Counted from the stretch's first letter, positions 46,298 through 54,586 are shown. The stretch is DNA of 64,000 bases from Sphingobium sp. DEHP117 (GCF_030867385.1 NZ_JAPFBJ010000001.1:992001-1056000), one strand, 5' to 3'. The notes: generated by a model from the sequence alone, not told the origin. Made by a program: numbers and translations.

Positions 46298-48523
46298 ATG
46301 TTTGATACAAGTCTTGCCCAGGAAATCTGGACCAAAAAATACCGCTTCCAGCCAGTCGATGGCAGTGGGGATGAGGATGTACAGGCAACGTGGCGACGGG
46401 TGGCCCATGCCGTTGCCGCCAACGAGGCACCAACCGAACAGCCACGTTTTGGTCAGGAGTTTCTGGATGCGTTGAGCGACTTCCGCTTCATTCCAGCAGG
46501 GCGCATTCTGGCAGGAGCAGGCACCGGACGCAACGTAACCCTGTTCAACTGTTTCGTGATGGGAGAAATCCCCGACGATCTGGACGGAATATTCATGCAT
46601 TTGCGCGAAGCCGCACTGACGATGCAGCAGGGCGGTGGAGTCGGTATGGATTTTTCGTCCATCCGACCGGAAGGTGCTGCGGTGCGCGGCGTGGGAGCCA
46701 AAGCCTCCGGACCATTGAGCTTCATGGACAGCTGGAACGCGATGTGCGGCACGATCATGGCAGCTGGCCAGCGGCGCGGTGCGATGATGGGATGCCTGCG
46801 TATCGGCCACCCCGACATTGAAGCCTTTGTCGATGCCAAGCGGGACCCCGCGCGTTTTCGGAATTTCAATCTGTCCGTTCTCGTCAGCGACGATTTCATG
46901 AAGACGCTCGCCAGCGACGGCGAATGGCCGCTGACATTTGACGGGGTCATTCACCGCACAATCGGCGCGCGCGATCTGTGGCGGAAGCTAATGCAGGCCA
47001 CTTATGATGTCGCCGAGCCGGGGGTCATCTTCATTGACCGAGTGAATCAACAGAACAACCTTAGCTATTGCGAACAGATCCTGGCGAGTAATCCCTGTGG
47101 AGAACAGATGTTGCCACCCTATGGCGCCTGCCTGCTGGGATCTATCAATCTTGCCAGGCTCGTGCCGCAACCCTTTGCAGATGCCGCGATATTGGATGAG
47201 GAAGAATTGACGACGTTGACTGCCACGGCGGTACGATTTCTCGACAACGTCATCGATATTTCGCGCTATCCTCTGGCTCAACAAGAGGCTGAAGCGCGGG
47301 CAAAGCGGCGCATCGGTCTGGGCGTCACGGGTTTGGCAGACGCCCTACTGTTCTGCAATGCGGCCTATGGATCGGGCCGTGCGATTACGCTGACGCAACA
47401 ATGGCTGGGAACCATTAAGCGTGCCGCTTACCGCACCAGCGCGATACTGGCGGCAGAAAAAGGTGCTTTTCCGCTCTATGATCCCGTGATTCTGAACCGA
47501 CCGAACCTGCAATCGCTCGATAAGGCAACGCGCGATTTGATAGCCGAACACGGGCTTCGCAATGGCTGCCTCACTTCAATCGCACCGACAGGCACCACCT
47601 CGTTGCTGGCAGGTAATGTGTCATCGGGAATCGAACCTGTCTTTGCCTATAGCTATAACCGCAAGGTGCGGGAGGCCGATGGCACGACCCGCGAAGAAGC
47701 AGTCGAGGATCATGGCTATCGCGTTTGGAAGCAAATCAAGGGCGAGGAGCCTCCGCCAGACGAACTGTTCGTCAGCGCCCAGTCGCTTGATCCGTCCGAT
47801 CATCTCGCCATGCAGGCTCCAGCCCAGGCATTCATTGACAGTTCGATTTCCAAAACGGTGAACTGCCCCGAAGACATCAGCTTCGATGCTTTCATGGACA
47901 TCTACGCCGAAGCCTATCATCTTGGTTGCAAGGGACTGACTACCTATCGCCCCAATGCCACGACAGGGTCGGTGCTCAGCGTTGCATCACAGTCCGCGCC
48001 TAAGCCTGTCGATGTGGTCGAGTTGCCTCAAAGGCCGGAATCGCTTCACGGCACCACATACAAGATCAAATGGCCAGATAGCGCACATGCCGTCTATGTC
48101 ACCATCAACGATATCGACAATGGAGGTGTGCGGCGCCCCTTCGAGATGTTCGTCAATTCGAAGAATATGGAGCATTATGCCTGGACACTCGGTTTGACGC
48201 GGATGATTTCCGCCGTGCTGCGGCGGGGCGGCGACATCGCCTTCGTCGCCGAGGAGCTGAAAGCCGTGTTCGATCCACGTGGCGGTGCGTGGATGGGCGG
48301 ACGTTATGTCCCTTCCCTGCTGGCAGCGATTGGCGACCTGTTCGAGCGGCATCTGGAGGCACTCGACAACCGCGAGGGGCCGCGGCCCGATCCTGTCGAA
48401 ACACATCCAGCGAGAGAGAATGCTGTCATCCCCAGAATATGTCCCCAATGCAGCGCGGCCGCCGTACAGCGCTCCGAAGGATGCGACAAATGCCTCGAAT
48501 GTGGCTATTCCAAATGCGGTTAA
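46298..48523 (+). CDS. nrdJ: Adenosylcobalamin-dependent (class II) ribonucleotide reductase
   Basis: Makes deoxyribonucleotides with a B12-derived radical and needs no oxygen, unlike the class I enzyme of aerobes. The 741-residue protein has the FNCFVM cysteine (Cys85), the active-site NPCGEQ (Asn265, Cys267, Glu269), the central barrel motif APTGTTSLLAGNVSSG, and a C-terminal zinc-ribbon-like tail with paired cysteines (CPQC, CDKCLECGYSKC) carrying the redox pair. I take ATG 46298; two GTG codons precede it. Its place behind an FNR-type site and next to nitrate respiration genes fits anaerobic DNA synthesis. B12 must come from elsewhere or be imported. Confidence 0.95.
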   Translation: MFDTSLAQEIWTKKYRFQPVDGSGDEDVQATWRRVAHAVAANEAPTEQPRFGQEFLDALSDFRFIPAGRILAGAGTGRNVTLFNCFVMGEIPDDLDGIFMHLREAALTMQQGGGVGMDFSSIRPEGAAVRGVGAKASGPLSFMDSWNAMCGTIMAAGQRRGAMMGCLRIGHPDIEAFVDAKRDPARFRNFNLSVLVSDDFMKTLASDGEWPLTFDGVIHRTIGARDLWRKLMQATYDVAEPGVIFIDRVNQQNNLSYCEQILASNPCGEQMLPPYGACLLGSINLARLVPQPFADAAILDEEELTTLTATAVRFLDNVIDISRYPLAQQEAEARAKRRIGLGVTGLADALLFCNAAYGSGRAITLTQQWLGTIKRAAYRTSAILAAEKGAFPLYDPVILNRPNLQSLDKATRDLIAEHGLRNGCLTSIAPTGTTSLLAGNVSSGIEPVFAYSYNRKVREADGTTREEAVEDHGYRVWKQIKGEEPPPDELFVSAQSLDPSDHLAMQAPAQAFIDSSISKTVNCPEDISFDAFMDIYAEAYHLGCKGLTTYRPNATTGSVLSVASQSAPKPVDVVELPQRPESLHGTTYKIKWPDSAHAVYVTINDIDNGGVRRPFEMFVNSKNMEHYAWTLGLTRMISAVLRRGGDIAFVAEELKAVFDPRGGAWMGGRYVPSLLAAIGDLFERHLEALDNREGPRPDPVETHPARENAVIPRICPQCSAAAVQRSEGCDKCLECGYSKCG

Positions 48524-48554
48524 CGAATAGCGGGGTCCCGCAATCTGTGCATGT

Positions 48555-49277
48555 TTACGCTGCGATGCCGTAAGCGAGTTCCTGCATCCGTTGCGGATCC
48601 AGAATTTCGACCAGAGCCAGCGAACGCGGACGGATAACCCGTGAGGCACGCAGACGGGTAAACTCCCTGCTAACGGTCTCCTTTGTGAGTCCCAGATAAT
48701 CGGCTATGTCGCCACGACTCATCGGCAGAGGAATCAGTTTCACACCATTGGACTCCTTCCTGCCAATCCGCCGATGAACATCGGCGAGGAAACTCGCTAG
48801 CCGCTCCGCTGCGGTCATGCGGCCAAGCATAACGATCTTCTGATGTGCCAACGCCAGTTCTCCCGCCGCCTTCCGATATCGTGCATCGGCAAGCGCGGGA
48901 TAGCGGCTGACGAAGCCCTCGAAACGCCCTTTGAGAAAGCGACATAACCTCACTTCGCTCACGGCTTCGGCGCTGAAGTTCCGCCTTTCTCCCGCTTCCA
49001 GGCCGACAAAATCGCCCGGAAATAGAAACGCGATCACTTGCCTGCGCCCATCGGGCAGGATGGAATTGAGCTTGATGACACCACTGGTCAAGCTGAATAC
49101 GCAATCCGCCGGATCTCCCTGATGAAAAAGTGGTTCGCCCGCTGCAATGCAAACATTTCCGCCCTGATTTCTAAAATCGGACAGGGTATCGGCATCAAGC
49201 GCACAACACAAAGCTTCCGCGCTGACATGACAGGTTTGGCACGGATGATCTTCCGGCAACATCGGGCGTTTAGTCAT
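48555..49277 (-). CDS. fnr: FNR-type oxygen-sensing regulator
   Basis: A Crp/Fnr regulator of 240 residues: N-terminal Cys13, Cys16, Cys24 (and Cys25) with spacing C-x2-C-x7-C, plus a further Cys near residue 111 (EVRLCRFL), the four-cysteine set needed for an O2-sensitive [4Fe-4S] cluster. The cNMP-like beta-barrel and dimer helix follow. The recognition helix contains KETVSREFTRL, matching the ExxSR of FNR-type proteins that read TTGAT/ATCAA. An FNR-type site lies upstream at 49353-49366, so it may regulate itself. Last gene of the minus-strand ubiTUV run. Confidence 0.92.
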   Translation of the reverse strand: MTKRPMLPEDHPCQTCHVSAEALCCALDADTLSDFRNQGGNVCIAAGEPLFHQGDPADCVFSLTSGVIKLNSILPDGRRQVIAFLFPGDFVGLEAGERRNFSAEAVSEVRLCRFLKGRFEGFVSRYPALADARYRKAAGELALAHQKIVMLGRMTAAERLASFLADVHRRIGRKESNGVKLIPLPMSRGDIADYLGLTKETVSREFTRLRASRVIRPRSLALVEILDPQRMQELAYGIAA

Positions 49278-49352
49278 GAACGGTCCCCCATTGAATATGT
49301 TCTTGCTGCTCGCGCAGCGAAGGGGGCTCTGCAATTCCAAATCAACGCCGGA

Positions 49353-49366
49353 ATGATGTGGATCAA
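49353..49366 (-). promoter_or_regulatory. FNR-type site upstream of fnr
   Basis: ATGAT-GTGG-ATCAA matches TTGAT-N4-ATCAA at 9 of 10 defined positions. Its centre is about 82 bases before the fnr start codon, in the gap after the pdxH-like gene. Suggests separate, autoregulated transcription of fnr. Confidence 0.65.
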
Positions 49367-49386
49367 GCGGCCGACATGCCATGATC

Positions 49387-49941
49387 CTATGAAATGGCCA
49401 AACTGGAAAATATTTGGAAATCGTCTTTCGATTGGAAGCGAATTTCCTCCGGCACCACCCGAAACCCGGACCAGAATGCCGGGCGCGTCAGCCGCCCTAA
49501 CGCCCAAATTACGGCAAAGCGTATGATCCGGGACAGGAGTAAAAAACGGCTGGGCAGTGGCCACGACTGGCGCGAGGCCCAAGCCCCGATCCGGGACAGG
49601 ACTGATCGACTGGCGAAATAGTTGTCTGCCTCCGTTGCATCTACTGGCTCGACGCGACCTACGATTTGCACTTCTCGGTCCAGCTCAGGCCAGAAGAACA
49701 TCAGCGCGGCATAAGGGTTTTCAGTAATATCAAATGCTTTGCGGCTACCGAGATTGGTATAGAATACAAATCCTCGATCATCAGCCTGCTTGAGAAGGAC
49801 CATGCGCGCGGCTGGAAACCCCGCCTTGTTTGCGGTCGCTAACGCCATTGCGGTCGGTTCAACTACCCCAGAATCTACTGCCTCAGCCACCCATTGACGG
49901 AACAGGGCCAGTGCAAATGACCTGTCCCCTGCGGTGGTCAT
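49387..49941 (-). CDS. PdxH-like flavoprotein, C-terminally truncated
   Basis: A 184-residue member of the PNPOx family. The FMN-binding RMVLLKQADDRGFVFYTN and SRKAFDI, and the SRIGAWASRQSWPL motif, are those of pyridoxamine-phosphate oxidase PdxH. The C-terminal RLHDR...W...RLxP segment that completes the PdxH active site is missing: the protein ends FQSKDDFQIFSSLAIS. Between residues ~135 and 155 the sequence is more hydrophobic than in PdxH. It starts 1 base after ubiV, so is co-transcribed. PdxH itself uses O2, which is odd in an anaerobic operon; it may be a different flavoenzyme or a decaying copy. Confidence 0.8.
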   Translation of the reverse strand: MTTAGDRSFALALFRQWVAEAVDSGVVEPTAMALATANKAGFPAARMVLLKQADDRGFVFYTNLGSRKAFDITENPYAALMFFWPELDREVQIVGRVEPVDATEADNYFASRSVLSRIGAWASRQSWPLPSRFLLLSRIIRFAVIWALGRLTRPAFWSGFRVVPEEIRFQSKDDFQIFSSLAIS

Positions 49942-49942
49942 G

Positions 49943-50857
49943 TCAGGCGAGTTCCGAGGCCTCGAAATAACGGTGCCCCTGACGTCCATGCCAGAACCCG
50001 TTGGAAAAGGATGCTGCGAGGTTCAACTCACCAAGTTGCGCCAAGGCATCCGCAACGTCGGTGCGTCCGGCTAGCCGGTCTGCGAATATTGCGGCTACTG
50101 CCACCATGTCGATACTGTGCGGCATCAGGCGGAAATGGCGTATACCGAGTGCACGCATATCCTCGACTTCCGCGATCAGATTCATATAGCTGTGGGACAA
50201 TGTCTGTATCCCGTTGATTGCCAGCATATTATCGCCGTCCAGCGTCCGCAGTGTCATTCCGTCCGGATCCTCCTGACATACGAACTGGCACTCATCCTTC
50301 GTGCGACGATGTGCGCGAGCATGATAACATCGTGCCGACAGGGCCAGCGACGCGCGGCCGAACACCTGCATCTCTATCGTTACGCCCAGATCATCCGCCT
50401 TTTCTGCCAGCACCTTCGCCGCCTTGCGAGGCAGTTCCACCGGCAGCGTGAAATGCACCGCGCCCTGGCTGGCAAGATGAGCCATAGTTCGCTCGTTATA
50501 TATATTCATCATTGGCCCGATATGATGCGGGCGGGCGTCGACCGTGGAGAGACCGGCTGCATTGTTAATTTCCACCAAGCAATCCGCTTGGCTACACAGG
50601 TCCATTGTCGCTTTCCGTTCCCGTGGAAGCACGATTTCGGAAAGAGTGGAAAGAACAACCCGCTTTCCACCACGCTCCAGGCGCTCGATCACGTCAGGGT
50701 AATGGCGTTCGAAGAACGGGCTACGTTTCGAGCAGATCATCTCGCCCAGATAGACAATGTCGACCTGTGCTTCGTCAGCGATACGGGCATAGAAGTCGCG
50801 TTTCCTGTCCGCATCCCAATGGAACAGGATTGGCCCTAGAGTCAGGTTCGTGGTCAT
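49943..50857 (-). CDS. ubiV: O2-independent ubiquinone hydroxylation protein UbiV
   Basis: Peptidase-U32-family [4Fe-4S] protein that, with UbiU, hydroxylates ubiquinone precursors without O2 (in E. coli prephenate is the oxygen donor). The 304 residues carry Cys42, Cys177, Cys190 and Cys194, i.e. a single Cys then C-x12-C-x3-C, exactly the spacing of UbiV. The motif CYHARAHRRTKDECQFVC includes three of the four ligands. It follows ubiU by 4 bases and precedes the pdxH-like gene. Confidence 0.93.
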   Translation of the reverse strand: MTTNLTLGPILFHWDADRKRDFYARIADEAQVDIVYLGEMICSKRSPFFERHYPDVIERLERGGKRVVLSTLSEIVLPRERKATMDLCSQADCLVEINNAAGLSTVDARPHHIGPMMNIYNERTMAHLASQGAVHFTLPVELPRKAAKVLAEKADDLGVTIEMQVFGRASLALSARCYHARAHRRTKDECQFVCQEDPDGMTLRTLDGDNMLAINGIQTLSHSYMNLIAEVEDMRALGIRHFRLMPHSIDMVAVAAIFADRLAGRTDVADALAQLGELNLAASFSNGFWHGRQGHRYFEASELA

Positions 50858-50861
50858 ATGA

Positions 50862-51866
50862 CTATCGCCATTTCTTGGTCGCGAACGCGCCCTGTGTCTG
50901 CTTCTGTCCTTCGGTCAGGGTGATCAGATCAGGTGCTGACGGCATTGCCTCTCCCGCCATCGCAGCATCGATTGCGGCACGAAATGCGCTCACTACCGCT
51001 GCGACATAGGCACGCGAGCGCTGTCGTCCTTCGATCTTGAAGGCATCAACGCCTGCGCCGATGAGATCTGGCAGCATGTCCATCAGATTGAGACTGATCG
51101 GCTCTTCAAAAGCGTAATAAGGTTCGGCACGAGCCGGAGCGCAATATCGGCCCTTGCAGATGGTTGGGTAGCCAGCCTGTTCATGTGATGCGAATCGATC
51201 AATGACGTGGCAGCCCAGCCGTGCGATGACCGACCCATCATCGCCACGTTCATAATGAACCTCTGAAGCCGGAGAGCAAGCACCATCCATGTTGGTTGAG
51301 CGACCCACCGCATAATTGGTCAGGCTGCATCGTCCCTCAACCATTAGGCCATGATTACCGAAAACGAAGGTTTCAATCTCACAGGGAATTTCCGACTTGA
51401 GCTGACGAATCTCAGGCACCGTCAATATCCGCGGTAGCACGACGCGCCGCACACCGAACTGCGCGCAGTAATAGCGGATGGCCTCTGAGTTGGAAGCGGC
51501 CGCCTGAACGGACAGGTGCAACCGGCAATCCGAATGATGCTCTGCCATATAGGCCGCCAGCCCCATGTCAGCCACGATGAAGGCGTCTATACCAAGCGCC
51601 GCGCCAATATCTGCCGCCTGCTTCCATAGATCGAACAGGCCTGCCGGAGGAAAGGTATTGAGCGCGAGTAGCACTTTTGCTCCTGCCGCATGGGCGTAGC
51701 AGACAGCGGCTTCCAGCTCTTTTGGCGTGAAGTTCAGGCCTGCGAAATTGCGGGCATTGGTGGCGTTCTGAAATCCGCAATAGACGGCGTCCGCTCCAGC
51801 ATCGACCGCCGCGCGCAATGTAGCAGGTGTACCTGCCGGGCAGATGAGTTCCGGGACTTTAGTCAC
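50862..51866 (-). CDS. ubiU: O2-independent ubiquinone hydroxylation protein UbiU, one expected cluster cysteine absent
   Basis: U32-family partner of UbiV. The 334 residues include ELICPAGTPATLRAAV, DAVYCGFQNATNARNFAGLNFT, the VEGRC motif, GYPTICKGRY and KIEGRQRSRAYV. Three E. coli-type cluster cysteines map to Cys180, Cys197 and Cys237. The first (in FGSLCIMSEGRC, seven residues before) is Gly173 here (FGNHGLMVEGRC; codon GGC). Extra cysteines at 218 and 242 might compensate. The start overlaps ubiT by 8 bases. Confidence 0.92.
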   Translation of the reverse strand: MTKVPELICPAGTPATLRAAVDAGADAVYCGFQNATNARNFAGLNFTPKELEAAVCYAHAAGAKVLLALNTFPPAGLFDLWKQAADIGAALGIDAFIVADMGLAAYMAEHHSDCRLHLSVQAAASNSEAIRYYCAQFGVRRVVLPRILTVPEIRQLKSEIPCEIETFVFGNHGLMVEGRCSLTNYAVGRSTNMDGACSPASEVHYERGDDGSVIARLGCHVIDRFASHEQAGYPTICKGRYCAPARAEPYYAFEEPISLNLMDMLPDLIGAGVDAFKIEGRQRSRAYVAAVVSAFRAAIDAAMAGEAMPSAPDLITLTEGQKQTQGAFATKKWR

Positions 51867-52395
51867 GGCGAATTCCTCTTACGCGTCCACTATATCGACG
51901 GCGCATCAACCTCCACGCGGCGCTGCTTGCCGGACCGAGCGATAAGGCAACCCGATCCGCGATCGATCCCTCTACATCGTCGATTGCATTGCGAAGACAG
52001 ACCACCGCCTCCAGATTTCCGGTAATGTCCAGATCGCGTGAGAAGAACAAGGCGTCCCCATCTCTGCCTCCCTCGATCAGACCCAGCATATTGCGAAGCC
52101 GACCCGCTATCCGCGCGTTGGATGCTGGCTCGCTATGGCGCGACACAGCCCTGAGATCCGGCTTTTCAGGATCAGGGCGTAATAACAGTAGAAACGGTAA
52201 ATCAAGAACGTCTATCAGAAAACGGCTGTGCTGGTGCGGCCCCAGACGTGTAAACAGCTCCGGCATTTCACGTGCAATACTGCTCACGATCCTGTTCAGC
52301 ACGGGCTGAATCAGCAGGATGAGCGCGCGCGCAGGCGGAGCGGGACGCCGCGGGACGAAACGCCTGGGCACCAAGAAGGGAGCAAGGAAAGACAT
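51859..52395 (-). CDS. ubiT: SCP2-domain lipid-binding protein UbiT
   Basis: A 178-residue protein with an SCP2 sterol-carrier-like domain: the N-terminal basic PRRFVPRRPAP followed by the domain with LPFLLLLRPDPEKPDLRAV and the FFSRDLDITGNLEAVVCLRNAID core. In E. coli UbiT binds lipids for the anaerobic ubiquinone pathway and works with UbiU-UbiV; the gene order ubiT-ubiU-ubiV here supports this. GGGAGGAA at ~52410-52417 serves as ribosome-binding sequence. First gene of the minus-strand operon. Confidence 0.9.
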   Translation of the reverse strand: MSFLAPFLVPRRFVPRRPAPPARALILLIQPVLNRIVSSIAREMPELFTRLGPHQHSRFLIDVLDLPFLLLLRPDPEKPDLRAVSRHSEPASNARIAGRLRNMLGLIEGGRDGDALFFSRDLDITGNLEAVVCLRNAIDDVEGSIADRVALSLGPASSAAWRLMRRRYSGRVRGIRRD

Positions 52396-52428
52396 GGCCG
52401 CCTTCTATTCCTCCCAATCAAACAGGAA

Positions 52429-52442
52429 ATGATATATGTCAA
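52429..52442. promoter_or_regulatory. FNR-type site between ubiT and the porin gene
   Basis: ATGAT-ATAT-GTCAA matches TTGAT-N4-A/GTCAA at 9 of 10 positions. Its centre is 40.5 bases from both divergent start codons. Because the ubiT ribosome-binding site ends close to it, the site may overlap the promoter core or work with very short leaders. Confidence 0.6.
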
Positions 52443-52475
52443 TTCCTGGGCCGTAAATCGCTGTAACGGGGCGGC

Positions 52476-53714
52476 ATGAGAAAGCTGACCTTTCAAACCT
52501 TGCCGCTGATCGCCCTCATGGCGATCCTTCCCACAATCAACACAGCAGCCTGGGCCGACACCCCGGTCGGAAAGGCGCAGACGAAGCCCGTAACGCCCTA
52601 TGCCGATATCCGCTACCGCCTGGAGATAGTTGATCAGGATGGTCTGCCGCACAATGCGACGGCATCCACACTCCGCCTTCGGGCGGGAGTCCGCACGGCC
52701 GAATGGAACGGCCTGTCCGCCCAGATCGAAGGCGAGGCAATCACTGTGCTCGGCAAGACAAAATATAACGACACCGTCAATGGCAAGCTCTCCTATCCTG
52801 TCGTGGCAGATCCGGAAGATGTGCTGCTCAATCAGGCATTCGTGCGCTGGAAGCCAGTGCCGCAGATCGAAGCGGTAGCCGGGCGGCAGGCCGTGAATAT
52901 CGACAACCAGCGTTGGGTCGGTTCCGTCGGGTGGCGTCAGAATGATCAGACTTTGGACGCGGCGCGCCTCACGGCGCGCCCCGCGAAGACGATTACTGTT
53001 GATTATCTCTATGCTTGGCGTGTCAACCGTGTGTTTGGTCCAGACTCGCCGCAAGGCATCTGGCACGACACAAATATACATGGCGCGCGTGCGGCAGTGG
53101 TGGTCAAGGAGGTTGGAACACTGTCCGGCTACGGCTATTGGTTGGATATCCCAGCTTCCCCGACATCCTCTACGGCGACGCTCGGCCTGCGTTTGTCCGG
53201 CGAGCACGCCCTGAATTCGAAGCTGAAGTTGCTCTATAGCGCTGAATATGCGCGCCAGCGAGACTATGGGGTCAACCCTCGCAACTTCGCGTTGGATTAT
53301 GCGCTAGCGGAAGGCGGCATAGGCTTCGGCCCTGCTTCTGTGCGCCTTGGCTGGGAGCGACTGGAAGGTAACGGCATATCTGCCGTGCAGACGCCGCTGG
53401 CGACGTTGCATGCCTTCAACGGCTGGGCAGACAAGTTTCTCACGACGCCCGCCGATGGCCTGCGGGACGTCTATATCGATCTGGGCTATCGCCTGACCGC
53501 GAAAGGCCCGCTCAAGGGAACGAGTTTCCGAGTGGCTTGGCATGACTTCCGCGCCACCCAAGGCAATGTCCATTACGGCCAGGAATGGAATGCATCGGCG
53601 ACCTTCCCGGTGCATAAATACGTGTCGCTGGTGACCAAGGTTGCCAGCTATGATGCCGATCGATTTGCCACGGACACTGTCAAGGCGTGGTTTGGTATCG
53701 AATTCAAAATCTGA
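52476..53714 (+). CDS. Outer-membrane beta-barrel protein (alginate-export/porin-like)
   Basis: A 412-residue exported protein: signal peptide MRKLTFQTLPLIALMAILPT ending near AWA (about residue 27), then alternating strands such as YADIRYRLEIV, TLRLRAGVRT, LNQAFVRWKP, EAVAGRQAVNIDNQRW and the final AWFGIEFKI with a C-terminal hydrophobic residue, typical of an outer-membrane barrel. The VAGRQ...DNQRWVG region resembles alginate-export (AlgE-like) family barrels found near many non-alginate genes. Context (FNR-type site, narK nearby) suggests nitrate uptake, but this is inference. Confidence 0.8.
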   Translation: MRKLTFQTLPLIALMAILPTINTAAWADTPVGKAQTKPVTPYADIRYRLEIVDQDGLPHNATASTLRLRAGVRTAEWNGLSAQIEGEAITVLGKTKYNDTVNGKLSYPVVADPEDVLLNQAFVRWKPVPQIEAVAGRQAVNIDNQRWVGSVGWRQNDQTLDAARLTARPAKTITVDYLYAWRVNRVFGPDSPQGIWHDTNIHGARAAVVVKEVGTLSGYGYWLDIPASPTSSTATLGLRLSGEHALNSKLKLLYSAEYARQRDYGVNPRNFALDYALAEGGIGFGPASVRLGWERLEGNGISAVQTPLATLHAFNGWADKFLTTPADGLRDVYIDLGYRLTAKGPLKGTSFRVAWHDFRATQGNVHYGQEWNASATFPVHKYVSLVTKVASYDADRFATDTVKAWFGIEFKI

Positions 53715-53773
53715 ACAAGCGCTTAGGCGGTCGATTGTTCTAAACTACGAAGTTCCCTGGTGGTGGTCCAGGG

Positions 53774-53812
53774 GGGGCGTCCGTTTTCCCCGTTTTGTAT
53801 GGACGCCCCTTT
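53774..53812 (+). terminator. Intrinsic terminator after the porin gene
   Basis: GGGGCGTCC (53774-53782) pairs with GGACGCCCC (53801-53809) and is followed by TTTC on the plus strand. The convergent regulator gene ends 37 bases further right. Confidence 0.8.
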
Positions 53813-53848
53813 CGCTATTGGCCCAAAGCGGGCTTGGATCTCATTCAG

Positions 53849-54541
53849 TTATAAGGGGTCGTAGAAAGGATCGGGATGGGAAAACGCTTCCAACCGTGCA
53901 CGATCCGTGATGCTCACTTGAGAGCCACTTATTATGACGCCTTCCGCTGCCAGCGCACCGAAGCCGCGCGACAGATTTTCCGGAGTCATACCCAGCAGCG
54001 AAGCGAGCATCTTCTTCTCCCCCTTTAACTGAAAATTGTCAGCGCCGCCGCGACGACGGCTTTGCAGCAACAGGTGATTACCTATCCTCTCTGTCGATTG
54101 CCTGAGTTTCAGGTCCGTCAGCGCGCGCACAAATTCACGATACCCATTGGCCAACTCGCGTATCACAGCCATCATCAGTGCCTTGTCCTGCCGAATTAAT
54201 CCGCGCACCAGTTCCGCTGGCACAAGAAGTATGCGAGAAGCACTGAGCGTACGTGCGGTCATCAGATAAGGCATATCAGTGACTACAGCGGCAAGTATGA
54301 AGCTGTGTAACGGTTCGACCAACGTCAAACTGGTTTCTCGCCCATGATTGGCGGCCTTCAGTTCCACCAAACCATCAACCAGAACATGCAAAAAATCAGC
54401 CTGCTGCCCCGCCTCAAAAAGAGTTAACTCAGGAGGAAACACCTGGAGGAAGGAAGCCGCGAACAGCCGGTCTCGTTCTTCCTCTCGCATCTCCGCAAAC
54501 AGAGGCAATCGGGAAATTTCAGGACGTTCACCTGGACGCAT
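53849..54541 (-). CDS. Cysteine-free Crp/Fnr regulator (NarR/DNR-like)
   Basis: A 230-residue regulator with the sensory barrel (about 15-130), dimer helix and a winged HTH with the recognition helix TPENLSRGFGALA. It contains no cysteine, so it cannot hold an FNR iron-sulfur cluster; NarR or DNR/NnrR proteins that respond to nitrate/nitrite or NO are the closest analogues. It is divergent from the fused narK gene, the position of narR in Paracoccus. ATG at 54541 is preferred: the extended frame would add 49 residues. A perfect FNR-type site precedes it. Confidence 0.85.
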   Translation of the reverse strand: MRPGERPEISRLPLFAEMREEERDRLFAASFLQVFPPELTLFEAGQQADFLHVLVDGLVELKAANHGRETSLTLVEPLHSFILAAVVTDMPYLMTARTLSASRILLVPAELVRGLIRQDKALMMAVIRELANGYREFVRALTDLKLRQSTERIGNHLLLQSRRRGGADNFQLKGEKKMLASLLGMTPENLSRGFGALAAEGVIISGSQVSITDRARLEAFSHPDPFYDPL

Positions 54542-54586
54542 TGCAACCGCCTCATCTAATATCGAACGGTGCGTTATATCGTATAT

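Noticed and set aside
48524..48554. Terminator between nrdJ and fnr
   Set aside because: Only a five-base GCGGG/CCCGC hairpin without a T-run; too weak to call.
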